The notes under the pieces: generated by a model
The model's input: the letters and a program-made list of their open reading frames with translations, nothing else
Databases searched by the model: none
What the model was told of the DNA's origin: nothing
Shown here: positions 35,127 to 46,430 of the stretch, piece by piece
Layout: each line of letters begins with the position of its first letter
How positions within the stretch are numbered: position 1 is the first letter of the stretch
Origin: Pyrrhosoma nymphula
Taxonomy: Eukaryota; Arthropoda; Insecta; Odonata; Coenagrionidae
Direction: 5' to 3'
DNA: 64,000 bases
Assembly (NCBI GenBank): GCA_963573305.1
Contig: OY754338.1
Coordinates: 21,884,192-21,948,191 of the forward strand
Position numbers and translations under genes: made by a program

Positions 35127-35530
35127 TGCCTAGTGTTCCAAAAATGGAACACTGTTAAATAAAAGCTTATAACTAAAACAAAATACATTGTTTCAAAATT
35201 TTCTTCTTAAAGCACTATAGATTAACTATTACTGATCATGCAGGGAAAAATTTACAACATTTGGGCGTAATGGCAAATAGTTATTAATATAACATTTGAG
35301 ATGGTCTCAGAAAAACTGCCTTAAAAAAAAAGACCGATATTTCTCAACACACTGGCTGCGATGGGTTGGCAAAACTGACTAATTTTTTGCGCCCCGTAAT
35401 ACAATATATCTTTATAAAGTGGTACAGAAAGAAAAACCGTGGCATATTGGTGTATAATGAGTCGTAGTCAGTAAATTCGAAAGTCGCGTCAGGTGTTCCA
35501 AAAATGGAACACTAGGCATAAATGGGTTAA

Positions 35531-36835
35531 GAAGAGAAAAAAGAGGCTCTCAGTACAAGACATTTGGAGATGAGTGATGAGACAAAAAGGGAAAGGGACG
35601 CCATCTAAGGCTGATAAGACGGAGGAGTTGTTAAGAAAACTGTAGACGCCTCAGAGGGTATAATGAGAATACTTGTACCCTCGGTGCGTACAAAAATTAG
35701 ACAAGACTACTAAGTGAATAGGATAATCTTTGTCGGATAAGGAAAACTTTTCTGCAATGACATTAGAGGAGATGATGTAACGCACCGTGGGTAACGTGCG
35801 AGCAATGCTGAAGAAGTCCCTTAACATCCTATCAGACTTTTATTTTAAAGGAATAAAAGTAGACAGTTAAAATGAATGTAAATATTTCTCGGGATTCCCT
35901 CCAAATTATGTTCTTCATATCTTCAACGTTTCGAAAAGAGACTTTCCTTCCAAAACGTCGGCCGATTTGTAGAACATAGCCAAGTGAGAAGCCCGGGAAG
36001 AGTTTACGTCCATAATTCTCCCAGAAAATATCAAATATAAAAATAATGGTTAAATAAACAGAAAAAATTACTGAGGAAAAACGAAATCAAATAAAGAAGC
36101 CAACCTCATTCACGTTTAATCAGGGAGAAGTTTGTATGACTAACATGTTGATACAAAATGAGAGAAATACATTGTTGAACAGATAGGTAAAAAGTGCTTC
36201 CCTACCAATTTCACTCCAGTCACTGGGAAAAAGGGGATTTTTGTACTTATCAGTTCGCCAGTGTATCTTTCTCATTTTGTCCCATCAGTCCTGAAGAAAT
36301 AGTGCGAGGTTAAATGGCCATATGAATGTTTTCTAAAACCTTAAAAGCATGAAACGCACCGCATATTTGGATGAAATCCATCCCGTGACACACACCCGTG
36401 ATTTGGCATCATACCATGTAGAAGCAGATCTTTCTACTGTAAATCTAACCCATTCATATCAATTAAAATAAAACAAAAAAAAGATGATTTGTTTTTCCAA
36501 GCTACTACCTCTTCGATTTCTTCCTTTTTATAATGCTTCCTCTATAGTCCTCTCGCGAGCTATGATCTGCCATGGGAAGTGAAGTTGATGCACAATATAA
36601 AGTGTAGAACATTTCCAGACTCATTCCTTTCGCCAAGTCGGCAGAAATTGATTCGAACTTAGAGCCGATTCATCGGTTACCGTAGAGGTTCATCCATACC
36701 CCGCAGATGGCAGTAGCGATCAGACCCCCGGTAAGGCGGCAGCTATATAATGTTTGAGCGGCAGCAAATACACTTCCACGGTCTGACTAAAGATATATAA
36801 GGCCCATTTTTCTGCATTCTTGGCCAACTTCCTCC
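35531..36835. other. No recognisable genes
   Basis: The stretch from 35531 continues the sequence interrupted by piggyBac (AGAGGAAA|TTAA|GAAGAG). The rest, to the right inverted-repeat arm, is AT-rich and unrecognised. Confidence 0.4.
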
Positions 36836-37765
36836 TCAAGTCCTAACCCCTCACAATATCTTTGTAGTGTCATGATTAAAAATTATTCGTAATTGATTAC
36901 TTTTCAAGAGCTGGCAATTCAGAATGTTCTGAAAGAGTTTCCTCGTTTGAAACATGCCGTTTACTTCATTGAAGGCAGTGCTACTCGGTGAAAAATTACA
37001 AACATTTGTCAACTTGTGTCATTATGAACAATATTACGGCATATCAGCGGCGTGAAATTAAATTTCAACTTTCCCTTCCGGGAGAACAATGTCCAAATCT
37101 ATGACTGAGGTATGCTGTTGCATTAATACTGCTTACTGTAGTGATACTGTTTTTTTCAAGATTCAGATGCTACATTCCCATCGTGGCTTTATTAAATAAT
37201 AAACGACAATGTCAATAAAAGGAGTGGATTATCGATACACTGTGGTTTTAAAGCCATATTATGGAACACCTTTTTTCTGATTGACAATAGTGTTGAGGCA
37301 TGATAATCAATTTTAAGTGTTAGATTGAGGATCTTCTGATATTTTTATACTTGAAATTTCAAGAAAAAAACAGCAAAGAACTCATTCATTTTATTAAATC
37401 CGATTATGTTTATGATATAATGAGTGATTTATATAATCCGGCTCGGCAAAGATAATGTAGGGCGTCATGCTGGTTGCATGCCCTCGGAATCACACAATAG
37501 TCCTAGCGAAGTGTTTTTTTTTAACAAAAAGTCGTTTTCAATTCAAATGTCTTGTTAATTAAATAACACAACAACAATCTTCTATCCCGTAATGCAATTT
37601 TTTCCACAGAGGCGAGCAATTGAGAGTTTTACTGTTCAAAACTTCCCTTTGATCCTGATATTTTCTTAAGAAGGCGTTATACCCCACCTTCAAAGCGTCA
37701 CCGCTATATAATAAATTATTGGATAAAACTTTACCATTAGTGTCTCCTCAACTATTCGCGACTAG
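36836..37765 (-). repeat. Long inverted repeat, right arm
   Basis: Reverse complement of the left arm at 30970-31893. The spacing between arms is about 4.9 kb, or about 1.85 kb if the piggyBac insertion is removed. Outer ends read TATTCGCGAC here and GTTGCGAATA on the left. No clear target-site duplication could be read. Confidence 0.85.
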
Positions 37766-38739
37766 ATGTCGATGTTGGAGGGATGATTTAATTGCCAATA
37801 GTTGGGTGGCCGTCGTTTCATTGTTCATTTTACACCGATATCCTTTTTGTTTTGGCTCACCGCAGGATTAATCAAAGTGCTATCGTATAAGAAACTCGCT
37901 GGCTTTACAAACAGTATGGGTGCACTACATCATTTATATTTCCATACGATCCTTTAAAACATTCTTTTTCTCACTCATCTTGCGATGGATATTATTTGGT
38001 ACCTTCTTGACTTTTGACACTATTTAGCCTATTGCACTGAATATTCACCGTTCAAAGCAGAAAATAAAACCGAGAATGAAAGTAAACAAACCTGCGGCGA
38101 TTGCAGAGCAAATATGGTATGACGTCATAGCAGACACTTTGGCCGCGGTCCGTTTGCGACCAAGGCTAAAATTAATTTTAATCACTTAATATTTAAAAAG
38201 AAGGGAATGAGTAACTGTAAAATTCGGGATTCAGGGTTTTTGTGTACCAAAGTTATATTTTCTGTGATTCCGAAATTTGCGCAAATACTCTACTGCCTAA
38301 TTCTAATGAGAGGATATTAAATTATACATGTGTATTATAATACAAAATTTAGCAGCTCCCTCTTTCTTTTGCCCCGAAGAGAATTACACTATGTACAGAG
38401 TGTCCCATTGATCGTGTGTCATTTCTAACCTATAATTTCAGACACTTTCTTTCGTGCCACATGAATGAAATTTTGTACCTAGGGAGAAAAAGGTCGCAAG
38501 TTTTGTTGAGTGCAGCGTAATTTTATAAATATGAACTTTTGACCCCATAAATAGGGTCCAACCAAAAATCCAAATTTTGGCTTATGTAATTATTATTATT
38601 GTTCTTATTATTTCAATGTAAAAATTTTCGAAATAAAAAGAAGACAGAATTTCATTGCGAAACTTTCAATTTTAAGGTTTTTGGGCACAAGAAACACGAT
38701 GGAAGAACTTTCGAGTTCGAAATTGCAACCGTGACCCCT
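37766..38739. other. No recognisable genes
   Basis: AT-rich, unrecognised. Confidence 0.4.
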
Positions 38740-39115
38740 GAAAAGGCACAGTCAAGGTCATAGGGGTGACGAAAAGTGAATCGCCGCTACAAACCTGTCG
38801 AATCATAGGTTTAAAAATGTGCCAAGATCGATGGTAAGGTCTTCAGATGCCTCTTGTCATCTCTTGACCTTCAAGGGTAACTCAGAGGTCACAGGGGTGA
38901 CAAAAAGTAAATCGGGGCTACAAACGTATCGAATCATAGGATTGAAAAGGTTCCAAGGTCGATGGTCAGGTCTTCAGATCCGTCTTGTCATCCCTTGACC
39001 TTCAAGGGTCACTCAGGGGTCACAGGGGTGACAAAAGGTGAATCGGGGCTACAAAAATATCGAATCATAGGTTTATAAAAGTCACATGATCGATGGTAAG
39101 GTCTTCAGGTATATC
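38740..39115 (+). repeat. 131-bp tandem satellite, about 3 units
   Basis: The phrase AATCATAGG starts at 38801, 38932 and 39063, giving a period of 131 bp. Units share GATCGATGGTAAGGTCTTCAG, TTGACCTTCAAGGGT and GGTCACAGGGGTGAC. The outer units are partial and more diverged. Confidence 0.9.
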
Positions 39116-40825
39116 TTCTGTATACATATCATTTGCCACCGATGTGTTAGGATCTTTAGGGCATCGTAAAAATGACACTCCTGGGTTCTCGTTCCCATAA
39201 CTGCCGTAGTACGTGGAGACAAAACTCTCGCTATCCTTAACTACCCAATAAGACACTGTTTCCGGCCTAACCCTGCGGAAATCATTAATTTTCTTTATAT
39301 TGAAAGAGATTTCAGCCCTCAAGAAAATCTAATTTACAAAAAACTTTTTATCCACTTAAAATCGGTGGTTCAGAATTACACCGATGGCCCACTGGAGGTG
39401 GTTTGTGCGGCACTTCTTAGATGTAGATAACGATGAAGTATATAATATAGCGATGATGTTATGATGCGAACATGATGATATTTTATAACGACGAATTTTA
39501 TAAAAAGAATTTCGACAAGGAAGACGAAGTAAGGAAAGGGTGCGCTGAGAAGAAAAGTTTCCCAGGAGTAATAAATTCCGCGAGACGCTCCGGAGTAGAT
39601 TGGGGAGTAGGGGTGGGGGTGCAACAGAGATCCCTGAGCGGCGCCAAGTCATTTTTCATCAATAAATCATCATCGACCCAGCTGCCTCGGTCCATGATGA
39701 TTGATTGATGCTGCTGATCCGAGCTGCCTCGGATCAGGTCGGCAAACGAGCCCAAACGGGGAGGGCTTGGGCTGAAGAGTCTGGGTCTACATGTACGCCG
39801 TGCATCGTGAACTACGCAACGCAAAGCGGTGAAGCCAACACTGTACAATTTGTGATGCCGCTTATTTACTAATCACTTCCCTTGTTTGCTTTCTTTTATT
39901 CTTTCACGTTTTCTACACCACAATCATCAGCAGCAAATTATTTTTATTTGACTTGGTGATTTTTTTTATTTAATTTTTTTAATTTTCTCTTTTTTCTTCC
40001 CATAATTATGTTCTATGTTCATTGCGTTGACGAAGGGTTAGGTTGAAGAAGGTATCATCTCGTCTCAATGTCACCCCAATAGTATTATACTTGATAACAG
40101 CACTTCGACAAAGGGGAGATTGGCTAGCAGTCCTCCACGAAAAACGACCCTTTTAATATCCCCAGTACTTTCGGACTACGCGGGCCTTACGTCACGAGAC
40201 TAATTAAAGGGTATGGGCGACGACGGAAGTTTCATTATTTTTAGTTTGTTTTTATTTTGGACTATAACCATAAATATTTCGTTACTTTAGATAGTTATAG
40301 GTGTGATACCAATTAAATTTCCCATTTGAAACAGACGTTTTAGTACTGACGCTTCGATCTCATGTGATGGGCAAAAACAAGGGTGAGAAAAAGATAAATC
40401 TACCATATAAAACTCCTCCAGTGTTAAATTTTTCGAGTCTGCGAATGAAATATGAAATGCATTAAATGCTGTTTAAGTAGATATATCGTGTTAGTGCATA
40501 CATGTTCCATGAATGAATTTCTGCGTCCCATTGTTCATCTTACGGCAAAAATTTACGTTGCTCCCCCTAGATACATTATCAATCTCCAACGATAAATAAA
40601 TTGAAGAAGTCAAACAAAATCCTGTTCATAACCGGTCACTAGGGTACCGGAAGTATGAGGTTCCATAGAACGAAAATATTTTTATGTTTATGTGATTAGG
40701 TGGGTTTTATTGGGATGAGCTCTGGTGGAATGGGTGGGTTTAAAGCCAAAAATATATACCACGGCGGCATAGGAATTCGAGGCATAAACATAGAAACGAA
40801 AAAAAATTAAAATCCTGTAAATTTT
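39116..40825. other. No recognisable genes
   Basis: Overlapping frames at 39356-39848 on both strands arise in locally GC-richer sequence and give no recognisable protein. AGCTGCCTCGG(A/T)C repeats twice near 39680 and 39722. The rest is AT-rich. Confidence 0.4.
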
Positions 40826-41215
40826 AAAGATCGAAATTCGTAGAAGAATCTTTGGACCGACTCAAGAAGAAGGTACACTGTATACATGGAGAATTAAGTG
40901 AAAATCAGAACTGAACAAGCTGATGTATGGAGAGAACAGTGTATTTTATGAAATCGCAAATGATTCGATGGCTGGGACGCATATCACGCATGGAGAACAC
41001 ATAAACAGAAAAGGAAAGCCACGAAAGTAGGTCGGAAATAAACAGGGTGAGAGCCAGGAAAAGATGGAGGGATGAGATACCTCAGAGGATCGGCGGGAAA
41101 TAAATATAAATCATTTAAGAGACATGCCGAGAGATAAGGTAATATGAGCAATAACTGTTGAAGAGGCCAAAGCCCATCAAGGGGGTTGCAGCGCCATATG
41201 AAAAGAAAGATGCAG
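40826..41215 (+). pseudogene. LINE ORF2 C-terminal remnant
   Basis: The + strand reads KIEIRRRIFGPTQEEGT, then TWRIK, ENELNKLMYGE (with shifts), and finally VEEAKAHQGG. These match, in order, the ILRRIFGPV-EE-GTWRIR, NEELN-L and final VEEAKAHKGL of insect LINE ORF2 tails. Frameshifts and stops are frequent. It is a 5'-truncated, inactive copy. Confidence 0.75.
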
Positions 41216-41700
41216 ATCGATTGGGAATACGCCAACCTGTAAATTGCATTCATATTGCAACCATTTGTATTCCTTCTCCGGAACGGAAGGTGTTTCGGAG
41301 ATGTGTTTGGGAGGGCGTGAAAGGGGTAAGAGAGGAAAAATGGATTCCCTTTAGCGCGCAAGAGAAGATATTTGCTCTTCTTCTCCCTCGAGTCACCTCC
41401 TTCTACGTCCGCCCTTTCTTACTCGCGTCCCATCCTCCGTGGCGTGGAATGGGAAAGAGACCCTCACGCGCGAAACGAAAACAAGGAGGAGCAATCCTCA
41501 TCCTCTCTCCCTCCACACCACTTTCCTCCCCATCCCATCCCCCCCACTCTTTTGTTCCTCTCTCGCACGATCCGGGAATTGATGAAGAAGGCCAAAACCT
41601 CGTCCTCCTGCAAGAGCGGGCAGAGGAACTCAGACAAGACATTCTCTCCTCCTCATCCCATCAGGGGAACATGTAAAGGCGGCTTTACACATGGAAGTTA
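41216..41700. other. C/T-rich stretch, no gene seen
   Basis: Frames stay open on three registers (41158-41676, 41372-41701, 41403-41642) because the strand is pyrimidine-rich. The peptides are low-complexity S/P-rich. This looks compositional, not coding. Confidence 0.5.
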
Positions 41701-42303
41701 GGGGTCGTACACAAACTACTTTACCGTTTACGGTGATTTTTTTACCCCTTCCCCCCCCTTCGTTGACAACCGTACTATTTTTCCCAACCCTCCTCCTCCC
41801 CCCCCCCCGCCATGTAACGTTGTTTCTACAAATGAAACTTTCAATTCAAAAATATTTTCATAATTATTGAGTTTATTTTTAGGGATAGGTTGAAATAAGA
41901 CTAATAAAGAAGCCGAACTAGATATAATAAAACTATCTAACCCCAATTGGAAAAAGTAATATTCATTTTTTAATTCTAAAAATCAACCATGAATCACATG
42001 ACGTTTAAAAAAACTAGAATTTCTAACGATCCTCAATAAACAATGATCCCTTATCCCTCCATGAGCCAATATCGTGGATTATAGTTATTTTATTAGAAGA
42101 CTATTGAGAGGGCTGGTAAAAGTTACGTCTTATACGGGCTTCTAGTAGTATAGTTGCCGCGATGTTGACGAGTAAGAAACGTAAACAGGCGCATTGTAAC
42201 AGCTACGTTACTTTGAGTGACCCCCCTCCCCCTCGTTACCCGTCGTAGGTTTTCAGGAGACCCCCTCCCCCCTAAGTGGTTAACGTGGTTTATGCACGAT
42301 CCC
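41701..42303. mobile_element. MITE with TTA duplication, PIF/Harbinger-like
   Basis: The 603-bp segment has inverted ends (GGGGTCGTACACAAACTAC on the left; GGGATCGTGCATAAACCAC reading in from the right). It is flanked by TTA on both sides (41698-41700 and 42304-42306). Inside each end are long runs of C on the + strand left side and again near 42220-42270. There is no transposase. A TTA duplication with G-rich ends fits Tourist-like PIF/Harbinger MITEs, though a TA-target family cannot be excluded. Confidence 0.65.
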
Positions 42304-42856
42304 TTATCTGTGTGGGGTAACGGCCTGCCACGATGAAAACACCGGTTCACGCTCAGTTACAGATTTTCAGTGTCGTTGCACTCGACTATTCGTCCGATTT
42401 CTATTGCCTGCTAGTGTCAGACAGTAAGCGCGAAATGACTTAGCCATCAAAGTACGCGAAGTTAATGTATACGTACTAAAATTGGTTACTTCTACAGCAA
42501 GAGCCTTATAAGTCACCAGCAAGTAATACTTAGTTAATTTTATTTCTACACAATCTAATACAATAAAAACAACATTTCGATAAGAAAAGATAAAAAGAGA
42601 ACATTTAAAATTAAAGAAGGAATATAAAAGTTTAATACAGGTATATATACTCACGATAATTGTAGATAAAAAAGAGAGATGAATAAAAAATGTTTCATTA
42701 TCAGGTATGACATGAATTGTATATCATTAATTGTTTGTTCACACACCTAGGTCCCGCTAAGCCTAAGAACTTGTCAGCAGGTGCCTACCCTGTCCAAACC
42801 AAACATATTGGTTCCTATCAGGGAATAAATCCTATTCATAAGCCAAAAAAATGCCT
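42304..42856. other. No recognisable genes
   Basis: AT-rich, unrecognised. A frame at 42367-42654 (-) has no recognisable content. Confidence 0.4.
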
Positions 42857-43135
42857 TTAACATAGTAATTTAACCTCATTTAGAGTTAGCCAATTTCTAA
42901 ATCTAAGTAACCCATTACAGTTATAATACCTGGGTACTTCATATCGAATCATGGCCCGTCTTTGAATTGTAGGCGTAGATACCTTTATAGTATTGTATCT
43001 TGAATTTAAATAATTGTCTATAACTATAATGTACTTCATGAGCTGAGTTAATGGTAGTAAGCCAGTATTCCGATATATTTCAGTGTAACGTAACATATCG
43101 ACCCCATTTTTCTTAAGTACATGTGCAATTAACAC
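42857..43135 (-). pseudogene. LINE C-terminal fragment, CR1/jockey-like
   Basis: The 92-codon - strand frame contains IYRNTGLLPLTQLMKY, then NYLNSRYNTI, TIQRRAMIRYEVPRYYNC and NGLLRFRNW. The order (L-L-P-L-x-x-L, then a basic T-x-R...Y-x-V-P-R-x, then a closing R-x-x-x-x-W-N-like motif) resembles the C-terminal domain of CR1/R1/jockey-group LINEs. The fragment is short and the catalytic region is not present, so the clade is uncertain. Confidence 0.4.
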
Positions 43136-43474
43136 AGGTAATGAATGAAAGCGAATCGACGATCGAGGAAAATGAAACCAGCTAATCGCAACACGTCTGG
43201 AGTTGAAAATAATACCAGCGAATCAAAGCACACTAAATTTTAAGGGAGCCAATCGCGAAGCATAAAATAACAATGCTTGATAGCAACGACGGTGAGCACG
43301 GGTATTTTCTCTAGAAATTTCGGGACTCCATGTGGACACAAACAATAGAGGCGGGCAATTAAACAAAAGGCAGACACCTCGACTCTCGCCCGCGCGATCA
43401 CGCACGCTGGCTTTCTCATACTCTTTTCGCTCGAGTGTGACCTGTTCGCAAGAAGTATATTTATTTAATGATAA
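43136..43474. other. No recognisable genes
   Basis: Slightly GC-richer, unrecognised. Confidence 0.35.
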
Positions 43475-44033
43475 GGGGGCTATTCAAGTACTACGCACGA
43501 CATTTGGGGGGGGAGGAGGGTTGTGCTTTTCTTACGTTGTCTTACGTAGGGCGGTGAGGGGGTCCGAGACAAGCTTACGTAATATTTTAATCACTTCAGA
43601 GATCATATTTTTATCACTTTTGTAATTATCGTCGGACGAAAAATATTACTTCGAAAGATTTCCGCCGGGACGGCACGCTTGAGTTAATGCTGGACTATAG
43701 AAAAACGTTTCATCAATTCTTTGTGTTTATTAGTTTGGAGATATCCCATTTTTAAAGACCACATGTTTTGCGAGTCAAGCCTGCTGTGAATCGCGAAATC
43801 TCTTATACCGTTATTGATATCCGGCTAAAAATTGATATTTCTATAGGTTTTTGTTTAGGGACATAATTATGAAAAAAATGAAAAACCGGAGGGGTTGGGG
43901 ACAGTTTTTGCACTCCTGGACATGACATCGCTCTTATATTTTTATCCTTGTGCATGGTTCTAAAAATATATGACAGGGGAGGTATTAAAAGGTGGCCAAA
44001 ATCGCATTACGTAACATTTGAATAGCACATAGC
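43475..44033. mobile_element. MITE-like element with G-rich ends
   Basis: The left end GGGGGCTATTCAAGTACTAC and the right end read inward (GGGCTATGTGCTATTCAAAT) are related inverted repeats followed by TACGTAA text. G-rich runs follow the left end. A flanking TAA is visible on the left, but no clean duplication on the right. There is no coding content. The ends resemble in style those of the MITE at 41.7 kb. Confidence 0.45.
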
Positions 44034-44947
44034 CCTGTGATTAAGAAGGAAAGAGTGCCTGGGGAAGGCGGTAGCAGTCGATGACCGGCAGTACCAAAGG
44101 GTAGAGGAGGCCAACAGGAAACTCCGACGTCGGACTTCAGTAGTTGACACGCAAATCCCGTGCATTAGTGATCATAAAGGTGCAATTGGACAATTGTATT
44201 ATTTATTAGACCAAAAGGGTACCCATATTACATGTTAATTGGAGGGTATTTACATGCAATTGGTGGAGCATTGGTGAAAGACGCTAACTCTTGTAACATT
44301 GAATGGTGAGAGAGGGAGTCATTTTGTAAATATCAAGGTATATAACTGATATTTTAGGAATTATCCCATTGGGCATTATTTAAAGAAAGTTTCTAATTGC
44401 CGTGGACCATTACGGTATTTTGTCGTAACTACGTTACGACCCAGAGATAAACTTGTCCATGCCATGAGCACTGATATTTGTTGTAAATTGTTAAAAAATA
44501 ATAGTTAGCTTGTTATTTGGTGAATAAATAATTGCATAAAAGGGATATGTGTATAATGGTGGTATATGATGGTAATCGGTACACTATCGATAGTGGTTCC
44601 TATTGTTATCCAAAGAAAAACCGCTCTTCAAGGGCAATACTTATAGTTAATGTCCTACGAACAGAATTAAAACTAGTAATTCCGAGTAGCTACTTAACAA
44701 AATTTGAAAAATATCACGTTTTAGCTCTCATGAGCGCCATAGCAAAATAAAGATAACACGGGCGCAAGCGCTATAGAGAACCGTGTTCGAGGCCTCACTT
44801 TTGGAAAGGTAAGTAGTTATATTAACTTAAAGAAGCTTTTTGAAGAAATAGATCATTTAAAACAGAACCATGGCTTCATGGTTTGCATAGCACGAAATGA
44901 AATCATTCTAAAATATAATAGGCCACACAGATTCACGTATAAAATTA
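44034..44947. other. No recognisable genes
   Basis: AT-rich; frame 44532-44750 (+) is unrecognised. Confidence 0.4.
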
Positions 44948-44948
44948 T

Positions 44949-44979
<31 letters not shown>

Positions 44980-45000
44980 TACATATATATATATACACAC
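44948..45000 (+). repeat. (CA)n / (TA)n microsatellite
   Basis: CA dinucleotides from 44948 to about 44975, then CATA/TA repeats and CACA to 45000, abutting the hairpin that follows. Confidence 0.95.
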
Positions 45001-45219
45001 ACACTTGACAGGGGGTGGGGAAAGAAAAGTAAAAAGAGAGAGAGGACTTACTGGGACGTTTCGGGCATGTAGGCCCTTCTTCAGCTGTAGAAAATTGAGA
45101 AGTACCAAGTACAGGTACTTCTCAATGTTCTACAGCTGAAGAAGGGCCTACATGCCCGAAACGTCCCAGTAAGTCCTCTCTCTCTTTTTACTTTTCTTTC
45201 CCCACCCCCTGTCAAGTGT
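45001..45219. repeat. Large hairpin with Penelope-like end motif
   Basis: Arms 45001-45105 and 45114-45219 are ~105 bp and almost perfectly complementary, with an ~8-nt loop. The right arm reads CTGAAGAAGGGCCTACATGC followed by CCGAAACGTCCC, the CUGANGA-stem II-GAAAC order of Penelope-type hammerhead ends (stem GGGC/GCCC). The GUC lacks a stem III, so ribozyme activity is unlikely. Confidence 0.8.
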
Positions 45220-45233
45220 TTTTATTGTTGTGG

Positions 45234-45235
<2 letters not shown>

Positions 45236-45299
<64 letters not shown>

Positions 45300-45300
45300 A
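45236..45300 (+). repeat. (TA)n and (CA)n microsatellite
   Basis: About 22 TA units (45238-45282) followed by CA units to 45298. It separates two hairpins. Confidence 0.95.
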
Positions 45301-45477
45301 TATACCAAGAGGGTGGCCAATAAAAATATAGAAACAAGCGAAAGACTTCTTCATTCTTACTCTTTACCTTGAGAAAGGTGGATACTACCCACGCCACCGA
45401 AATATCGGAAGTTTTAATTTGTACGTGTCTTTCGCTCGTTTCTATATATTTATCGGCCACCCTCTTGGCATATTGTA
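45297..45477. repeat. Second hairpin with related loop motif
   Basis: Arms 45297-45346 and 45426-45477 pair over ~50 bp with a few mismatches. The loop contains CTTGAGAAAGGTGG and CCACCGAAATATCGG, a degenerate version of the stem II-GAAA pattern. It ends beside another short (TA)/(CA) run at 45510-45527. Confidence 0.7.
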
Positions 45478-46430
45478 TATTTTTCACCCAAGTGATTCTC
45501 CAAGAAGTTTTATATATACACACACACAAATTTATAAACCCCACAATTACCTTTGGAATTCGTGAAGTTTCGGAAATAGGCGAAATTAGAAATTTTCTTA
45601 CTTGCCATATTCATTGTTTATTTCCGTCATAACTCTTTTGGGTAAAAGCTGGAAGTAACGTGTATGCAAAAAAGATTCCCTGCAAGTAGCGTAAGAATCC
45701 TAAATATTGCTTTGCTCGAGATATCTACAGAAGTCAACTCCCATGAGAAAATCCACCTTAATTGCCGTAGGGGCTGCGCGGAACGAATAATTATCGGTTT
45801 TTTTATAGATCGGGTTCGGGGATGCAAAAAAATGAAAAATCGATACATTGAGATTTGAAAATAATACGAAGATTCAATGATACACAAGGTATATTTGGGG
45901 TCTTTCCCGGCAAGGGTAGGTTTTTGATTCGAAAATTCTGATGGATAATTGACCCTTTCCTTACTTCCCTTTCTTAGATTTATCTTACCTCTCGTGAGTT
46001 TTCTCATCGAATATTGACTCTTCCCACGCACGAATACAGCAAGAATTGAACAGACGCTAATCAACCAAATCAGATCTCACTCTCCGACCTTCTACTCCCC
46101 TGTGGAGGTTATTATAAAAAATCGATTCCTAATGGGAAAATCGACCCGGTTGCCAACAGAGGAGAATTCGAAAATTCTGGAGGATGCAAGGGAAAAAAGA
46201 TAAAAAGTTTCGGAAGAGATATTTCCAACATACCGCTCGACTGTGACGCAGTATTCGATTAATAACCAGCAGCTATCGCCATGAAAATTACATGATAACC
46301 CCCTGATTCATTTTCCCATTTTCGCCATCACAACTTGCACAACATTTCCTCCGCGTATTCTGCAGAGATGAGTAAAACGTTAAGATTACATGGTTGAGTG
46401 TGATTGGATATACGCTAATGACCGCCCAAG
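45478..46430. other. No recognisable genes
   Basis: A 145-codon frame at 45627-46064 (-) is the longest here but has no recognisable domain or gene context. Confidence 0.35.

Larger units (their letters stand above)
32438..35526 (-). mobile_element. Complete piggyBac element, probably autonomous
   Basis: The 3089-bp element is flanked on both sides by the duplicated target TTAA (32434-32437 and 35527-35530). It has terminal inverted repeats CCCATTTATGCC and encloses one unbroken transposase gene on the - strand. A 20-bp near-palindrome, GTGTTCCAAAAATGGAACAC, occurs at 32567-32586, 35133-35152 and 35493-35512. The first two are extended by a shared TAGGCAAATCCACTAC, forming a 36-bp subterminal inverted repeat. 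Intact ends, exact TSD and an intact ORF suggest a young insertion that may still be mobile. It sits between the arms of a larger inverted repeat. Confidence 0.95.

Noticed and set aside
38740..39115. Repeats with spacers resembling a CRISPR array
   Set aside because: The whole 131-bp unit is repeated, not short repeats with unique spacers; it is a satellite.
41158..41701. Overlapping long ORFs on both strands
   Set aside because: The region is pyrimidine-rich, so several registers stay open; the products are low-complexity.
45001..45219. Possible microRNA-type long hairpin
   Set aside because: The arms are ~105 bp, nearly perfect and contain a known element-end motif; two inverted Penelope-like ends explain it better.
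45627..46064. 145-codon - strand ORF
   Set aside because: No recognisable motifs and no start or promoter context; probably chance.
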